Assembly: GCF_003054055.1 (NCBI RefSeq)
Contig: NZ_QBKI01000012.1
Coordinates: 62,001 to 126,000, forward strand
DNA length: 64,000 bases
Reading direction: 5' to 3'
Source of the DNA: Pontibacter mucosus
Lineage (GTDB): Bacteria; Bacteroidota; Bacteroidia; Cytophagales; Hymenobacteraceae
The notes under the pieces were generated by a model. It was not told the DNA's origin. It saw only the letters and a list, made by a program, of their open reading frames with translations, and made no database searches. The position numbers and the translations under genes are program-made. Below, piece after piece: positions 44,619 to 52,894 of the stretch. Within the stretch, counting starts at the first letter, position 1, and every line of letters starts with the position of its first letter.

Positions 44619-45704
44619 ATGTTCCCTTATCTGCTCAGGAAACTACTGTTGGCCATACCCGCCATCTGGCTGCTTGGTACGCTGGTGTTTCTGTTGAGCA
44701 GGCTGCTGCCGGGTTCCTTTGCCGAGGAGCGGCTGCTGAACCAGGAGGGCGGTTTTTACAGCAAAGGAAGTCAGAGTAGCCGGGAAGGAGCGTTAAGGCA
44801 GTACCAGGAAAGGACGGGGCAAAACCTTCCTGTTTTCTATGTTGGCCTCGCCTCTCAGGATGAAAGTCCAGGCATTTCCCTTTTCCCGAAAGTTAGCTGG
44901 CACGGCACCGATAACCAGTACCACCGCTGGCTCAAAGGCATCTTCACCGGGGACCTGGGTACCTCCTACCGCACGGGCCTGCCTGTGCTGGACATGATCT
45001 GGAAAAGCATTGGCAATACGTTCTGGCTCTTGCTGGCAAGTATGGTAGTTACCCTTATACTTGCGCTGGAGCTTAGCATCCTGATGGCACGCGAGCGACT
45101 GAGGTGGCTGCGCAGCCTGGTGCTGCCCATACTTTTCTTCATCGATAGCATCCCGATGCTGGTGCTGTCACTGTTGTTGCTGGTACTGCTGGCCAACCCC
45201 GATTTTTTGCAGATCTTTCCGGTTTATGGCATGGGTTATTTCGTGCCGGGGCAGCTTGGCTTCTGGCAGGAGGTGGGGCAGCGGCTGCAATATATGGCCT
45301 TGCCGCACCTGGCACTCGTGCTGGTTAACCTGCCTTATATTACCAACCAGGTCTACAGTTCGCTGCAGGCTGCCCTGCAGGCCGATTATACCCGCACGGC
45401 CAGGGCAAAGGGCCTGCCCGAGCGCCTGGTTATCCGGCGGCACGCGCTGCGCAACGCCCTCCTGCCCCTTATCACCATCGTGTCCGATTTTTTGCCCGCC
45501 CTTGTTAGCGGCTCTATACTTGTAGAAACGATCTTCGCCATTCCGGGCATTGGCCGGTTGCTCGTAGAGTCGGTGCTGGCGCGGGACTACCCGGTGCTGG
45601 TGGCCATTGTGCTGGTCGTGCTGGTGGTGCGGATGGTTGCTTACGCGCTGGCAGACACGGCCTACGCGCTGGCAGACCCACGACTTAAACCAAAGCTGGC
45701 ATGA
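44619..45704 (+). CDS. peptide ABC transporter permease (DppB/OppB type)
   Basis: A 361-residue inner-membrane permease with an N-terminal helix, a periplasmic loop of about 100 residues, and a core of five helices. The EAA-like loop that docks the ATPase is ADYTRTARAKGLPERLVIRRHALRNALLP; GSILVETIFAIPGIGRLLVESVLARDYPVL is the family's C-terminal signature. The periplasmic loop is longer and richer in Gly/Ser than in E. coli DppB. It overlaps the next permease gene by four bases (ATGA). Confidence 0.9.
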   Translation: MFPYLLRKLLLAIPAIWLLGTLVFLLSRLLPGSFAEERLLNQEGGFYSKGSQSSREGALRQYQERTGQNLPVFYVGLASQDESPGISLFPKVSWHGTDNQYHRWLKGIFTGDLGTSYRTGLPVLDMIWKSIGNTFWLLLASMVVTLILALELSILMARERLRWLRSLVLPILFFIDSIPMLVLSLLLLVLLANPDFLQIFPVYGMGYFVPGQLGFWQEVGQRLQYMALPHLALVLVNLPYITNQVYSSLQAALQADYTRTARAKGLPERLVIRRHALRNALLPLITIVSDFLPALVSGSILVETIFAIPGIGRLLVESVLARDYPVLVAIVLVVLVVRMVAYALADTAYALADPRLKPKLA

Positions 45705-46786
45705 GGTACGCCTGGCAAAGTATAAAACCGCTGTGGCAGCGCAAAACCGGCTTCAGGCTGGCGCTGATCTACCTGGCGCTGATCTTCCTGCTCACCCTGA
45801 TACTGCCACTGCTTCCGCTCCCCTACCCGCCTGAGTACCTCGACCTGGAACACCCTTACCTGGCACCGTTCACCCCGGCGGCCCTGGAAAGCGGGCATCC
45901 GCTGGGGACCGACGGCCTGGGCCGGGATTTGCTGGCCAATACGCTTTACGGCGCACGCACCGCCTTCCTAATCAGCTTGCCGGTGATGCTACTGGCTACC
46001 GGAATAGGCATCGTGCTGGGCACAGCGGCAGGTTATTTCGGGAACAATGGCTTAAGGCATCCGCTGCACAGGTTGTTTTTCTACTTACTGGCTGTGCCGG
46101 TGGTGGCAAACTACGGGCTATACATCCCGTGGCAAGTATACCAGCAGGGAGCGGCACTCTCCTACTTCTGGTGGGCGCTGATTATACTTTGCGGATCGCT
46201 TTTGGCTTTGTGGTTGCTGTTCAGGTGGCTCGGAAAAAGACATGCTATCTGGAGCAGCAGTGTAGCTGTTCCCGTGGACAAGGGCGTGATGCGGCTGACA
46301 GAGGCCTTAAACTCTATCCCGCGCTTTGTACTGATTCTGGTGCTGGCATCTTTTCTGCCGCCGTCCCTGCCCCTGCTGTCGCTGCTGCTGGTTTTCACGC
46401 TATGGCCCGGGACCGCCCGCCTGGCCCGGGCGGAGATGCTTCGGATAAAGGAACTGCCATACTTTGAGGCGGCCATAAGTATAGGCAATACCCCCACGCG
46501 ATTACTTTGGCGGCACGCGCTCCCGAACCTTGTTGGCCCGACGCTGGTTGCTTTTACTTTTGGGCTGGGGGGCGTGCTGGCACTGGAGTCTTCCCTGTCC
46601 TTTCTGAACATCGGTGTGCCCAGCTCGCTTGTGAGCTGGGGCCGAACCATTGCCGGCATACGGAACAACACCTCTGCCTGGTGGCTGGTTGCCTTTCCCG
46701 GAGGGCTTTTAAGCCTTACGGTACTGGCACTTTATACCTGCAGCAATTATTTCATGCAGATTTTTAGCTCAAAAAGCCGGGTATAA
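45701..46786 (+). CDS. peptide ABC transporter permease (DppC/OppC type)
   Basis: The partner permease, 361 residues. HPLGTDGLGRDLLANTLYGARTAFLI and the docking loop RLARAEMLRIKELPYFEAAISIG with RHALPNLVGPTLVAF are diagnostic. SSLSFLNIGVPSSLVSWGRTI matches the DppC end signature. A long insertion of about 60 residues (GLYIPWQVYQQGAALSYFWWAL.. with two extra helices) sits between the first and second core helices, not present in typical DppC. No ABC ATPase gene follows within the window; a shared ATPase elsewhere is required. Confidence 0.88.
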   Translation: MRYAWQSIKPLWQRKTGFRLALIYLALIFLLTLILPLLPLPYPPEYLDLEHPYLAPFTPAALESGHPLGTDGLGRDLLANTLYGARTAFLISLPVMLLATGIGIVLGTAAGYFGNNGLRHPLHRLFFYLLAVPVVANYGLYIPWQVYQQGAALSYFWWALIILCGSLLALWLLFRWLGKRHAIWSSSVAVPVDKGVMRLTEALNSIPRFVLILVLASFLPPSLPLLSLLLVFTLWPGTARLARAEMLRIKELPYFEAAISIGNTPTRLLWRHALPNLVGPTLVAFTFGLGGVLALESSLSFLNIGVPSSLVSWGRTIAGIRNNTSAWWLVAFPGGLLSLTVLALYTCSNYFMQIFSSKSRV

Positions 46787-47001
46787 AACGTTACTTTAAG
46801 ACACTTTTTCACTCAAAAATACACTCTTTTCTTCTTGCAGAAGGTATGGCGAACAATTAGCTACACACCTATTTCCGTTACTATTAGGGGTTTTGGGCTT
46901 TTAGACGGAGCTAGCACCTGTTATTGAGCATGTACTCAGCAACAACAATACAAGTGATAACCTGAAAAACCATAGTTACTTTGCAGGCTTAAGATTCCTG
47001 T

Positions 47002-47029
47002 TTTGACAGAGGGGGCGTCTGTATACTTG
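47002..47029 (+). promoter_or_regulatory. candidate promoter built on TATACTTG
   Basis: TTTG (47002-47005) is followed after 16 bases by TATACTTG (47022-47029), one base off TAnnTTTG. It ends 32 bases before the start of the 87-residue gene. It shows that the dispersed word can resemble a -7 box. Confidence 0.4.
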
Positions 47030-47061
47030 TATCGTGTTAGAACCCAAAACCCCATCGTCAC

Positions 47062-47325
47062 ATGAAATCTACTTTAAACCCTTCACCCAAGCAATTGGCT
47101 GAGCGCTGTATAGTGCAGTCGGTACTGCCGGGTATTCCCTGTATAAAAACAACACTGCAAGAAGATGAGCAGGTGGGCTTTGCCACCATCGACGGCAATA
47201 TGGTAACCTATCACGCCGGATCCAGTGCCGTTAGTAGCGGCGCTGGCATCTTTATCGGAGATTACTTTGTGGGGCTGGCAGATAATTACGAATCGGTAAG
47301 TATAACCCCCTTTATACGTTACTAA
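47062..47325 (+). CDS. small hypothetical protein, 87 residues
   Basis: I do not recognise this protein. It begins MKSTLNPSPKQLAERCIVQS, without signal peptide, then a Gly/Ser/Ala-rich middle (GSSAVSSGAGIFIGDYFVGL) and a beta-rich end ESVSITPFIRY. The length and a good terminator (47409-47448) after it support a real transcript. Its last codons include AGTATA. It has no obvious partner; the peptide permease genes end 275 bases upstream, too far for translational coupling. Confidence 0.5.
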   Translation: MKSTLNPSPKQLAERCIVQSVLPGIPCIKTTLQEDEQVGFATIDGNMVTYHAGSSAVSSGAGIFIGDYFVGLADNYESVSITPFIRY

Positions 47326-47408
47326 CATCAAGAGAACTTAAAGTACTATAATACCCCAATTCCCCTTTAATTAATAGATTTTGTTGGTTGTTTGTGTTTA
47401 GATTAGGC

Positions 47409-47449
47409 AAGCCCTGTAGTTTCCCCCACTACAGGGCTTTTGCTTTTTA
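47409..47449 (+). terminator. Rho-independent terminator
   Basis: AAGCCCTGTAGT pairs perfectly with ACTACAGGGCTT around TTCCCCC and is followed by TTGCTTTTT. It ends the small gene at 47062-47325. Confidence 0.85.
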
Positions 47450-47499
47450 AAGCGAGCTAAGTTACTGGAAAATAAATTAATAATCAAAGAACTATCTAG

Positions 47500-48042
47500 T
47501 TACTTTTGATTTTCAGCTTTGAGTTTCTGCCTGAACACTTTCCTGAACTTGTCCAATTTGGGGCGGATAACAAAGCTGCAGTAAGGCTCATGGCCGTGTG
47601 TGTTGTAGTAGTTCACATGGTAGTTCTCAGCCGGGTAAAACTTCTCCAGCGGCACGATCTCCGTCACAACCGGGTCATCGTAGGCGCCGGAGGCCTCCAG
47701 TTCCTGTTTATACTTCTCCGCCAGTTGCTTCTGCTCCTGGTTGTGGTAAAAAACGGCGGAGCGGTACTGGGTGCCCACATCGTTGCCCTGGCGGTTCAGG
47801 GTCGTGGGGTCGTGGGTGGCCCAGAAAACCTCCAGCAGTTCTTCATAGCTGATCTTATCCGGGTCGTAACTTACCTGCAGCACCTCGGCGTGCCCGGTGG
47901 TGCCGCTACAAACCTGTTGGTAGGTCGGGTTCTCCACCTGCCCGCCGGCATAGCCCGGCATCACTCGCTCCACCCCTTCCAACTCCTGAAAAACGGCCTC
48001 TGTACACCAGAAGCAGCCATTGCCAAATGTCGCTAGTTCCAT
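47500..48042 (-). CDS. msrA: peptide-methionine (S)-S-oxide reductase
   Basis: MsrA repairs oxidised methionine (S-sulfoxide) with thioredoxin. The 180-residue protein starts at the domain: MELATFGNGCFWCTEAVF, with catalytic Cys10 in GCFWC. GYAGGQVENPTYQQVCSGTTGHAEVLQV follows, and DVGTQYRSAVFYHNQEQ and YHVNYYNTHGHEPYCSFV are further signatures. The extra Cys in PYCSFV is the likely recycling residue. No signal peptide, so it is cytoplasmic. It is transcribed alone. Confidence 0.95.
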   Translation of the reverse strand: MELATFGNGCFWCTEAVFQELEGVERVMPGYAGGQVENPTYQQVCSGTTGHAEVLQVSYDPDKISYEELLEVFWATHDPTTLNRQGNDVGTQYRSAVFYHNQEQKQLAEKYKQELEASGAYDDPVVTEIVPLEKFYPAENYHVNYYNTHGHEPYCSFVIRPKLDKFRKVFRQKLKAENQK

Positions 48043-48325
48043 ACGTTGTTATTTTATACGCTTACGGTTTCTCGGTTAAGCTCCGTTAGTGCTGTTTATA
48101 ATTTCCTTACCCCTACGCAGGAAACTGTTCCTGAGGAGGCAGTTTATACTTCGTGCCTGACGTTGCCAAGTATAAAACTGTTTGTATCATGACAAAACAA
48201 CTTAAACCTGCCAGTGTTTTTGCTCACCAGATTTATTAACCCTTCACTACCGCCTTACGTTACCTTTCAAATAAAAACACTATCTTATCCCATATTTTTA
48301 ACAGCCATTCCCTTAGCTCAACTTA

Positions 48326-50422
48326 ATGACCCTATCAAAGCACGCCGCTTCCAACCCCAGCAACGACTCCAGGAATAATTTCTTAAAAGGTGGAGGTGAG
48401 ATGGGAGCCATGATGCGAAACTTCGACTGGGCATCTCACCCCTTAGGAGAGCCGCAAGGCTGGCCACAGAGCCTTAAAAACAACATCCGGCTGATGCTCA
48501 ACTCGGCATTCCCCATGTTCATCTGGTGGTCGCAGGATTTATATATGTTCCATAACGATGCGTACCTGCCTGCCCTGGGCAAGAAGCACCCCAAAGCACT
48601 TGGAGCCTCCGCGCCGCAAATGTGGGCCGAGATTTGGGACCAGATCGGGGGCATTACTGAAAATATCCTGGAAACGGGCGAGGACTTCTATGCCCAGAAC
48701 CTGCTGCTGTACCTGGAGCGCAAAGAATTCGCCGAGGAAACCTACTGGACATTCTCCTACAGCCCGGCCTTTAACGACGCCGGTGAGATTGCGGGCATCT
48801 TCTGTGCCTGCAACGAGGAGACGAGTTTTGTACTTGGCCAGCGCAGGCTAAAAAGCCTGAAAGACCTCTCCGATACGCTGTCGCATGTGGCTACGCTGGA
48901 GGACCTTGGACCTGCAGCCTGCCAAACCTTAAGCTCCAACCACAACGACATTCCTTTCTGCCTGATGTACCTGGTGGATGGACAAAGCAGGCAGGCGACG
49001 CTGGCCGGAATGGCCGGCACGGTTCCCGAACAGCTTGCCCCGCCAAGCATCAGTTTGACAAACGCAGGGGAAGTTTGGCCGCTGGGCCTGGTAAGCCATC
49101 TCTCCCATGGCATGGTAGCGGATCTTGCAGTTCCTGCCGGCAAGGTTCAGCAGGCGGTTATACTTCCCATCGTCAAAGCCAGCGGCGACCAGCTGGCCGG
49201 CTTCTTTATAGCCGGCATCAGCGCGGCGCAGGAGTATACCGAAGACTACAAGGGCTTCCATAGCCTGCTGGCCGCTCAGATGGGCACCTCCATCACCAGC
49301 GTAAGGGCCAAGGAAGAAATACTGAAACGGCAGGATTTTCTGAATGAGATCTTCCAGCAGGCCCCGGTGGGCATCACCATCCTCAACGGTCCCAATTACA
49401 TCGTGGAGATCGCTAACCCCAGGGTATGCGAGATATGGCGCGTACAACAGCGGGATGTGTTGGGCAAGCCTATTTTTGATGTTCTCCCCGAAGCTGTGGG
49501 CCAGGGCTTTAAGGATTTGCTGGACAATGTCATGGCCACCGGTATCCCCCATGTAGCCAACGAGGTGCCGCTGGTGCTGGAGCGGCGGGACAGGCAGGAA
49601 GTAGTGCACCTGAACTTTGTGTACCACCCGATGCGCGACGAGCATGGCCTTGTGACGGGTATCATTGCCACTGCCATCGAGATTAGCGAGCAGGTGGCGG
49701 CCCGCCTGGAGGTTGAGGCTGTTAACAAGGCGCTGCTGGCAACGAACGCCGACCTGGACAACTTTGTATACGCTGCCTCGCACGACCTGAAGGCCCCAAT
49801 CTTCAACATCGAGGGGCTGATGGACGAACTGCTGCAGCACCTGCCGCAGGAGGTGGCTGCCTCGGAAGAGATGCGGCAACTGTCCTCCTACATGTATGGC
49901 TCCATCAACCGGTTCAAGCGCGTTGTCAGCGACCTGACGCAGGTGGCCAGAACGCAGCGCGAGGATGACGAAAACTCCTACGCCATCGACCTGAACGACG
50001 TGATAACAGAAGTATGCATGGACCTGAAACCCATCATCTCCGAAACTGGGGCCGTTATCCAGACAAGTATAGCGCCGGGCACTACCATCCGGTTCTCCTT
50101 TAAAAACATGCGCAGCGTGATGTACAACCTCATCAGCAACGCTATCAAGTATAGCTCCCCCAACCGCGCTCCCTACATCAGCATCAGTACCGCCCCAGGT
50201 AAAGGTTTTACTGTTCTCACGGTGGCCGATAACGGCCTTGGCCTGAAGCAGGCGGACGCGCCGAAGATCTTTTCCCTGTTCAAGCGCCTCCACGACCACG
50301 TGGATGGCTCCGGCATCGGGCTTTACATTGTAAAGAAAATCGTGGAGAATGCGGGAGGCAGGATTGAAGTAGAAAGTGAACTCGACAAAGGAACCGCTTT
50401 CAAAGTATACCTCCCGCATTAA
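48326..50422 (+). CDS. PAS/GAF sensor histidine kinase
   Basis: A 698-residue soluble-looking histidine kinase. From the N-terminus: a PAS-like domain (residues 25-165, DWASHPLGEPQGWPQSLKNN.., typical of many Bacteroidota kinases), a GAF-like domain (about 165-330), a second PAS (about 335-455, FNEIFQQAPVGITILNGP), then HisKA with phospho-acceptor His486 (YAASHDLKAPIFN) and HATPase_c with ISNAIKYSS (N box), DNGLGLKQAD (G1) and GSGIGLYIVKKIVE (G2). No membrane helix, so it senses inside the cell. No response-regulator gene is adjacent. Confidence 0.9.
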   Translation: MTLSKHAASNPSNDSRNNFLKGGGEMGAMMRNFDWASHPLGEPQGWPQSLKNNIRLMLNSAFPMFIWWSQDLYMFHNDAYLPALGKKHPKALGASAPQMWAEIWDQIGGITENILETGEDFYAQNLLLYLERKEFAEETYWTFSYSPAFNDAGEIAGIFCACNEETSFVLGQRRLKSLKDLSDTLSHVATLEDLGPAACQTLSSNHNDIPFCLMYLVDGQSRQATLAGMAGTVPEQLAPPSISLTNAGEVWPLGLVSHLSHGMVADLAVPAGKVQQAVILPIVKASGDQLAGFFIAGISAAQEYTEDYKGFHSLLAAQMGTSITSVRAKEEILKRQDFLNEIFQQAPVGITILNGPNYIVEIANPRVCEIWRVQQRDVLGKPIFDVLPEAVGQGFKDLLDNVMATGIPHVANEVPLVLERRDRQEVVHLNFVYHPMRDEHGLVTGIIATAIEISEQVAARLEVEAVNKALLATNADLDNFVYAASHDLKAPIFNIEGLMDELLQHLPQEVAASEEMRQLSSYMYGSINRFKRVVSDLTQVARTQREDDENSYAIDLNDVITEVCMDLKPIISETGAVIQTSIAPGTTIRFSFKNMRSVMYNLISNAIKYSSPNRAPYISISTAPGKGFTVLTVADNGLGLKQADAPKIFSLFKRLHDHVDGSGIGLYIVKKIVENAGGRIEVESELDKGTAFKVYLPH

Positions 50423-50472
50423 GCACACCGGCTGGCCCCACTCTTATTTGTAACTACTCAGGTTAGCCTTGA

Positions 50473-50504
50473 TTTATACTTTGCAGGTTGCTCCAAAGTA
50501 TAAA
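50473..50504. repeat. paired inverted TATACTT word
   Basis: TTTATACTTT (50473-50482) and AAAGTATAAA (50495-50504) are perfect 10-base inverted copies 12 bases apart. They lie between the histidine kinase and SDR genes. It could fold as a weak hairpin or bind a dimeric protein. Confidence 0.6.
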
Positions 50505-50636
50505 CCAGGGCTTTTCTCTTACCCCGTTTCCCACTAATTCCATGTCATACAGGAACTTCCGAACAACTAAACCGGAGGGGTGCAACGTATGAACGTAAGA
50601 AAACAAAGTATAAAACCGGAAAACAAACTTAAGATT

Positions 50637-51752
50637 ATGGCAATATCATTGAAATCCCTCCGCGAGCAGGTAATCGTTATTACCGGAGCCTCCAGCGGAA
50701 TCGGACTTGTAACGGCGCGCGCAGCCGCTAAGAAAGGCGCCCGGCTGGTGCTGGCCTCCAGAAACGAGGAAGCCCTGGAGCAAATAACCGAGCAAATCAG
50801 AATGGAAGGCGGGGAGGCCGTGTACATGGTGACCGACGTGGGCAACCGCGAGGAGGTGCAGCGCCTGGCCGAGACAGCCATCAGGCACTACGGAGGCTTC
50901 GACACCTGGGTAAACAACGCCGGCGTATCTATTTACGGCAAGCTGGCCGAGGTAAGCGAGGAGGATAACCGGCGCCTGTTCGACACCAACTTCTGGGGCG
51001 TGGTGTCCGGGTCGCTGATTGCGGCAAGCCACCTGCGCAACCGGGGCGGGGCCATCATCAACCTTGGCAGCGAGCTGTCGGATGTGGCCATACCGCTGCA
51101 GGGCATGTACGCGGCCAGCAAACATGCCGTAAAGGGCTTTACGGATGCCTTGCGCATGGAGCTGGAGGAAGAGGCCGCGCCTGTCTCCGTCACGCTAATC
51201 AAGCCTGCCGGTATCGACACCCCCTACCCGCAGCACGCCCGCAACTATACCGAGCATGAACTTACCCTGCCGCCGCCGGTGTATGCCCCGGAGGAAGTGG
51301 CCGCAGCCATACTTCATGCCGCCACCCACCCGGAGCGCGATATTTTTGTGGGCAGCGGCTCGAAGATGATGAGCAGCCTGAACAAGTATGCGCCCAGCCT
51401 GATGGATTGGATAAACAAATCCTTCATGACGAAGGCGCAGGTAACCGATGCGCCCGCCCGCCACACAGAGGGCTCCCTGCATCAGCCTGGCGCCGATGGT
51501 ATGGAACACGGCCACTACAAAGGCCATGTCATGAAAAAGAGCCTCTATACACGCGCCTCCATGCACCCGGTACTTACTGGTACGATGGTGGCGGCAGCCA
51601 GCGCCGCAGCCATTGCGCTGATGAACAAAAGGAAGAATAAAAAAGGCCGTTTAAATGCTCCAGTGCAGCGTTACGAAGGCACCCCGATCCGGCAACATGA
51701 AGGCACCCAGGTCCGGCATCGTGAAGGCGAGCCGCCCATGTATAATATTTAG
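50637..51752 (+). CDS. SDR-family oxidoreductase with C-terminal membrane tail
   Basis: A 371-residue short-chain dehydrogenase. ATG at 50637 (MAISLKSLREQVIVITGASSG) is the family start; an upstream GTG at 50580 is less likely. TGASSGIGLVTA binds NAD(P), NNAGVSIYG follows, and the catalytic residues are in NLGSELSDVAI and YAASKHAVKGF. After residue 270 the protein leaves the fold: a His/Gly-rich linker, one membrane helix (GTMVAAASAAAIALM) and a basic tail. The tail has three near repeats: RYEGTPI, RQHEGTQV and RHREGEPP. This suggests a membrane-anchored reductase acting on lipids. Strong palindromic terminator follows. Confidence 0.85.
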   Translation: MAISLKSLREQVIVITGASSGIGLVTARAAAKKGARLVLASRNEEALEQITEQIRMEGGEAVYMVTDVGNREEVQRLAETAIRHYGGFDTWVNNAGVSIYGKLAEVSEEDNRRLFDTNFWGVVSGSLIAASHLRNRGGAIINLGSELSDVAIPLQGMYAASKHAVKGFTDALRMELEEEAAPVSVTLIKPAGIDTPYPQHARNYTEHELTLPPPVYAPEEVAAAILHAATHPERDIFVGSGSKMMSSLNKYAPSLMDWINKSFMTKAQVTDAPARHTEGSLHQPGADGMEHGHYKGHVMKKSLYTRASMHPVLTGTMVAAASAAAIALMNKRKNKKGRLNAPVQRYEGTPIRQHEGTQVRHREGEPPMYNI

Positions 51753-51768
51753 AAACGTAGGCTAACAC

Positions 51769-51805
51769 AACAGGAGCCCCTGACCGCGGTCAGGGGCTCC
51801 TGTTT
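51769..51805. terminator. 36-bp palindromic terminator
   Basis: AACAGGAGCCCCTGACCG and its exact complement meet at the centre with no spare loop bases, then TTTTT. It ends the SDR transcript. Confidence 0.85.
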
Positions 51806-51932
51806 TTATGGTGCGACCCATTGCCTCCGCGCCTGGGGTCAGGCGCACACAACTGTGCGAAAACGCCAACACCGCGCAGCATCAGCCGTAAAAGCTCTGG
51901 CACCCACTGCCTATACAGAACACACCCTATAC

Positions 51933-52847
51933 ATGAAAAAATTTGCCATTGCCCTACATGCTGGTGCCGAGACCGTTAAGCGGAGAGAGGTGACTAAAGC
52001 CCAGGAAAAGGCTTACAGAAAAGGAATAGAAGAGGCGCTCAGGGCCGGGAACGCCATTCTTAAGAAAGGCGGCAGTGCCGTGGAGGCTGTTGTGGCCGCC
52101 ATAGAAAGTATGGAAAACAACGAACACTTCAACGCGGGCCGTGGCGGCAGTCTGAACCAATTTGGGGAGGCCGACTTTGATGCCGCTATCATGGATGGCC
52201 GCAACCTGAACTCGGGCTCGGTGGGCAGTGTGCGCTACGTAAAAAACCCGGTAAAACTGGCGCTGGAGATCATGCAGCACTGTAAGCACGCCTTCCTGGC
52301 AGGCGCGGGCGCAGAGGAGTTTGCCCTCAGGCAGGGGCTGGAACTGAAGGAGCCCGCCTACTTTGTAACCGAGGAAAAGCTGAAAGCCTGGCACGAAAGC
52401 GTTCTGGAGGAGCGAAACGGCGGGCACGATACCGTGGGCGCCGTTGCCCTGGACCAGCAAGGCAACCTGGCGGCCGGCACCTCTACCGGCGGACTCATGA
52501 ACCGCATGAAAGGCCGTGTGTCCGACAGCCCCATTATCGGAGCGGGCACCTATGCCAACAATCCCTATTGTGCCGTCAGCTGTACCGGAGACGGGGACAT
52601 CATCATGCGTGGCTCCATTGCCCACGAAGTATACGCCCAGGTAAAGTATGGGGGTGAGCAGCTGCAAGCAGCCGCTGCGAAGGCCATCACCATGCACGCC
52701 AAGTTCCTGAAGGGCGACATGGGCCTGGTAACCATGAACGGGGAGGCGGAAACCGCCTTTGCCTTTAACACCAACCTGATGAAACGGGGCTACAGCATAG
52801 ACGGCCAAAAGCCTGTGATAGCGCTTTGGGAGGATGAAGAAGTATAA
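51933..52847 (+). CDS. iaaA: isoaspartyl peptidase / L-asparaginase
   Basis: An N-terminal-nucleophile hydrolase (304 residues) that splits beta-aspartyl dipeptides and L-asparagine. ATG at 51933 (MKKFAIALHAGAET) is the family start; the frame upstream to 51855 is not. NAGRGGSLNQFGEADFDAAIMDG is a structural motif. The self-cleavage site is Gly-Gly-His-Asp|Thr167 (NGGHDTVGAVALD), whose Thr is both nucleophile and new N-terminus. GTSTGGLMNRMKGRVSDSPIIGAGTYA completes the site. No signal peptide, so it is cytoplasmic. It converges on a guanidino-group enzyme gene and, beyond it, a cyanophycinase-like gene, suggesting beta-Asp-Arg breakdown. Confidence 0.92.
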   Translation: MKKFAIALHAGAETVKRREVTKAQEKAYRKGIEEALRAGNAILKKGGSAVEAVVAAIESMENNEHFNAGRGGSLNQFGEADFDAAIMDGRNLNSGSVGSVRYVKNPVKLALEIMQHCKHAFLAGAGAEEFALRQGLELKEPAYFVTEEKLKAWHESVLEERNGGHDTVGAVALDQQGNLAAGTSTGGLMNRMKGRVSDSPIIGAGTYANNPYCAVSCTGDGDIIMRGSIAHEVYAQVKYGGEQLQAAAAKAITMHAKFLKGDMGLVTMNGEAETAFAFNTNLMKRGYSIDGQKPVIALWEDEEV

Positions 52848-52894
52848 GAAGAAGTATAAAAGGTAAGCGGCGATGGGAATAGCCAGTATAAAGG

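Noticed and set aside
47002..47029. The dispersed word as a universal promoter element
   Set aside because: It occurs inside genes in both orientations, and confirmed-looking promoters (29956-29986, 31092-31099) use TAnnTTTG without it.
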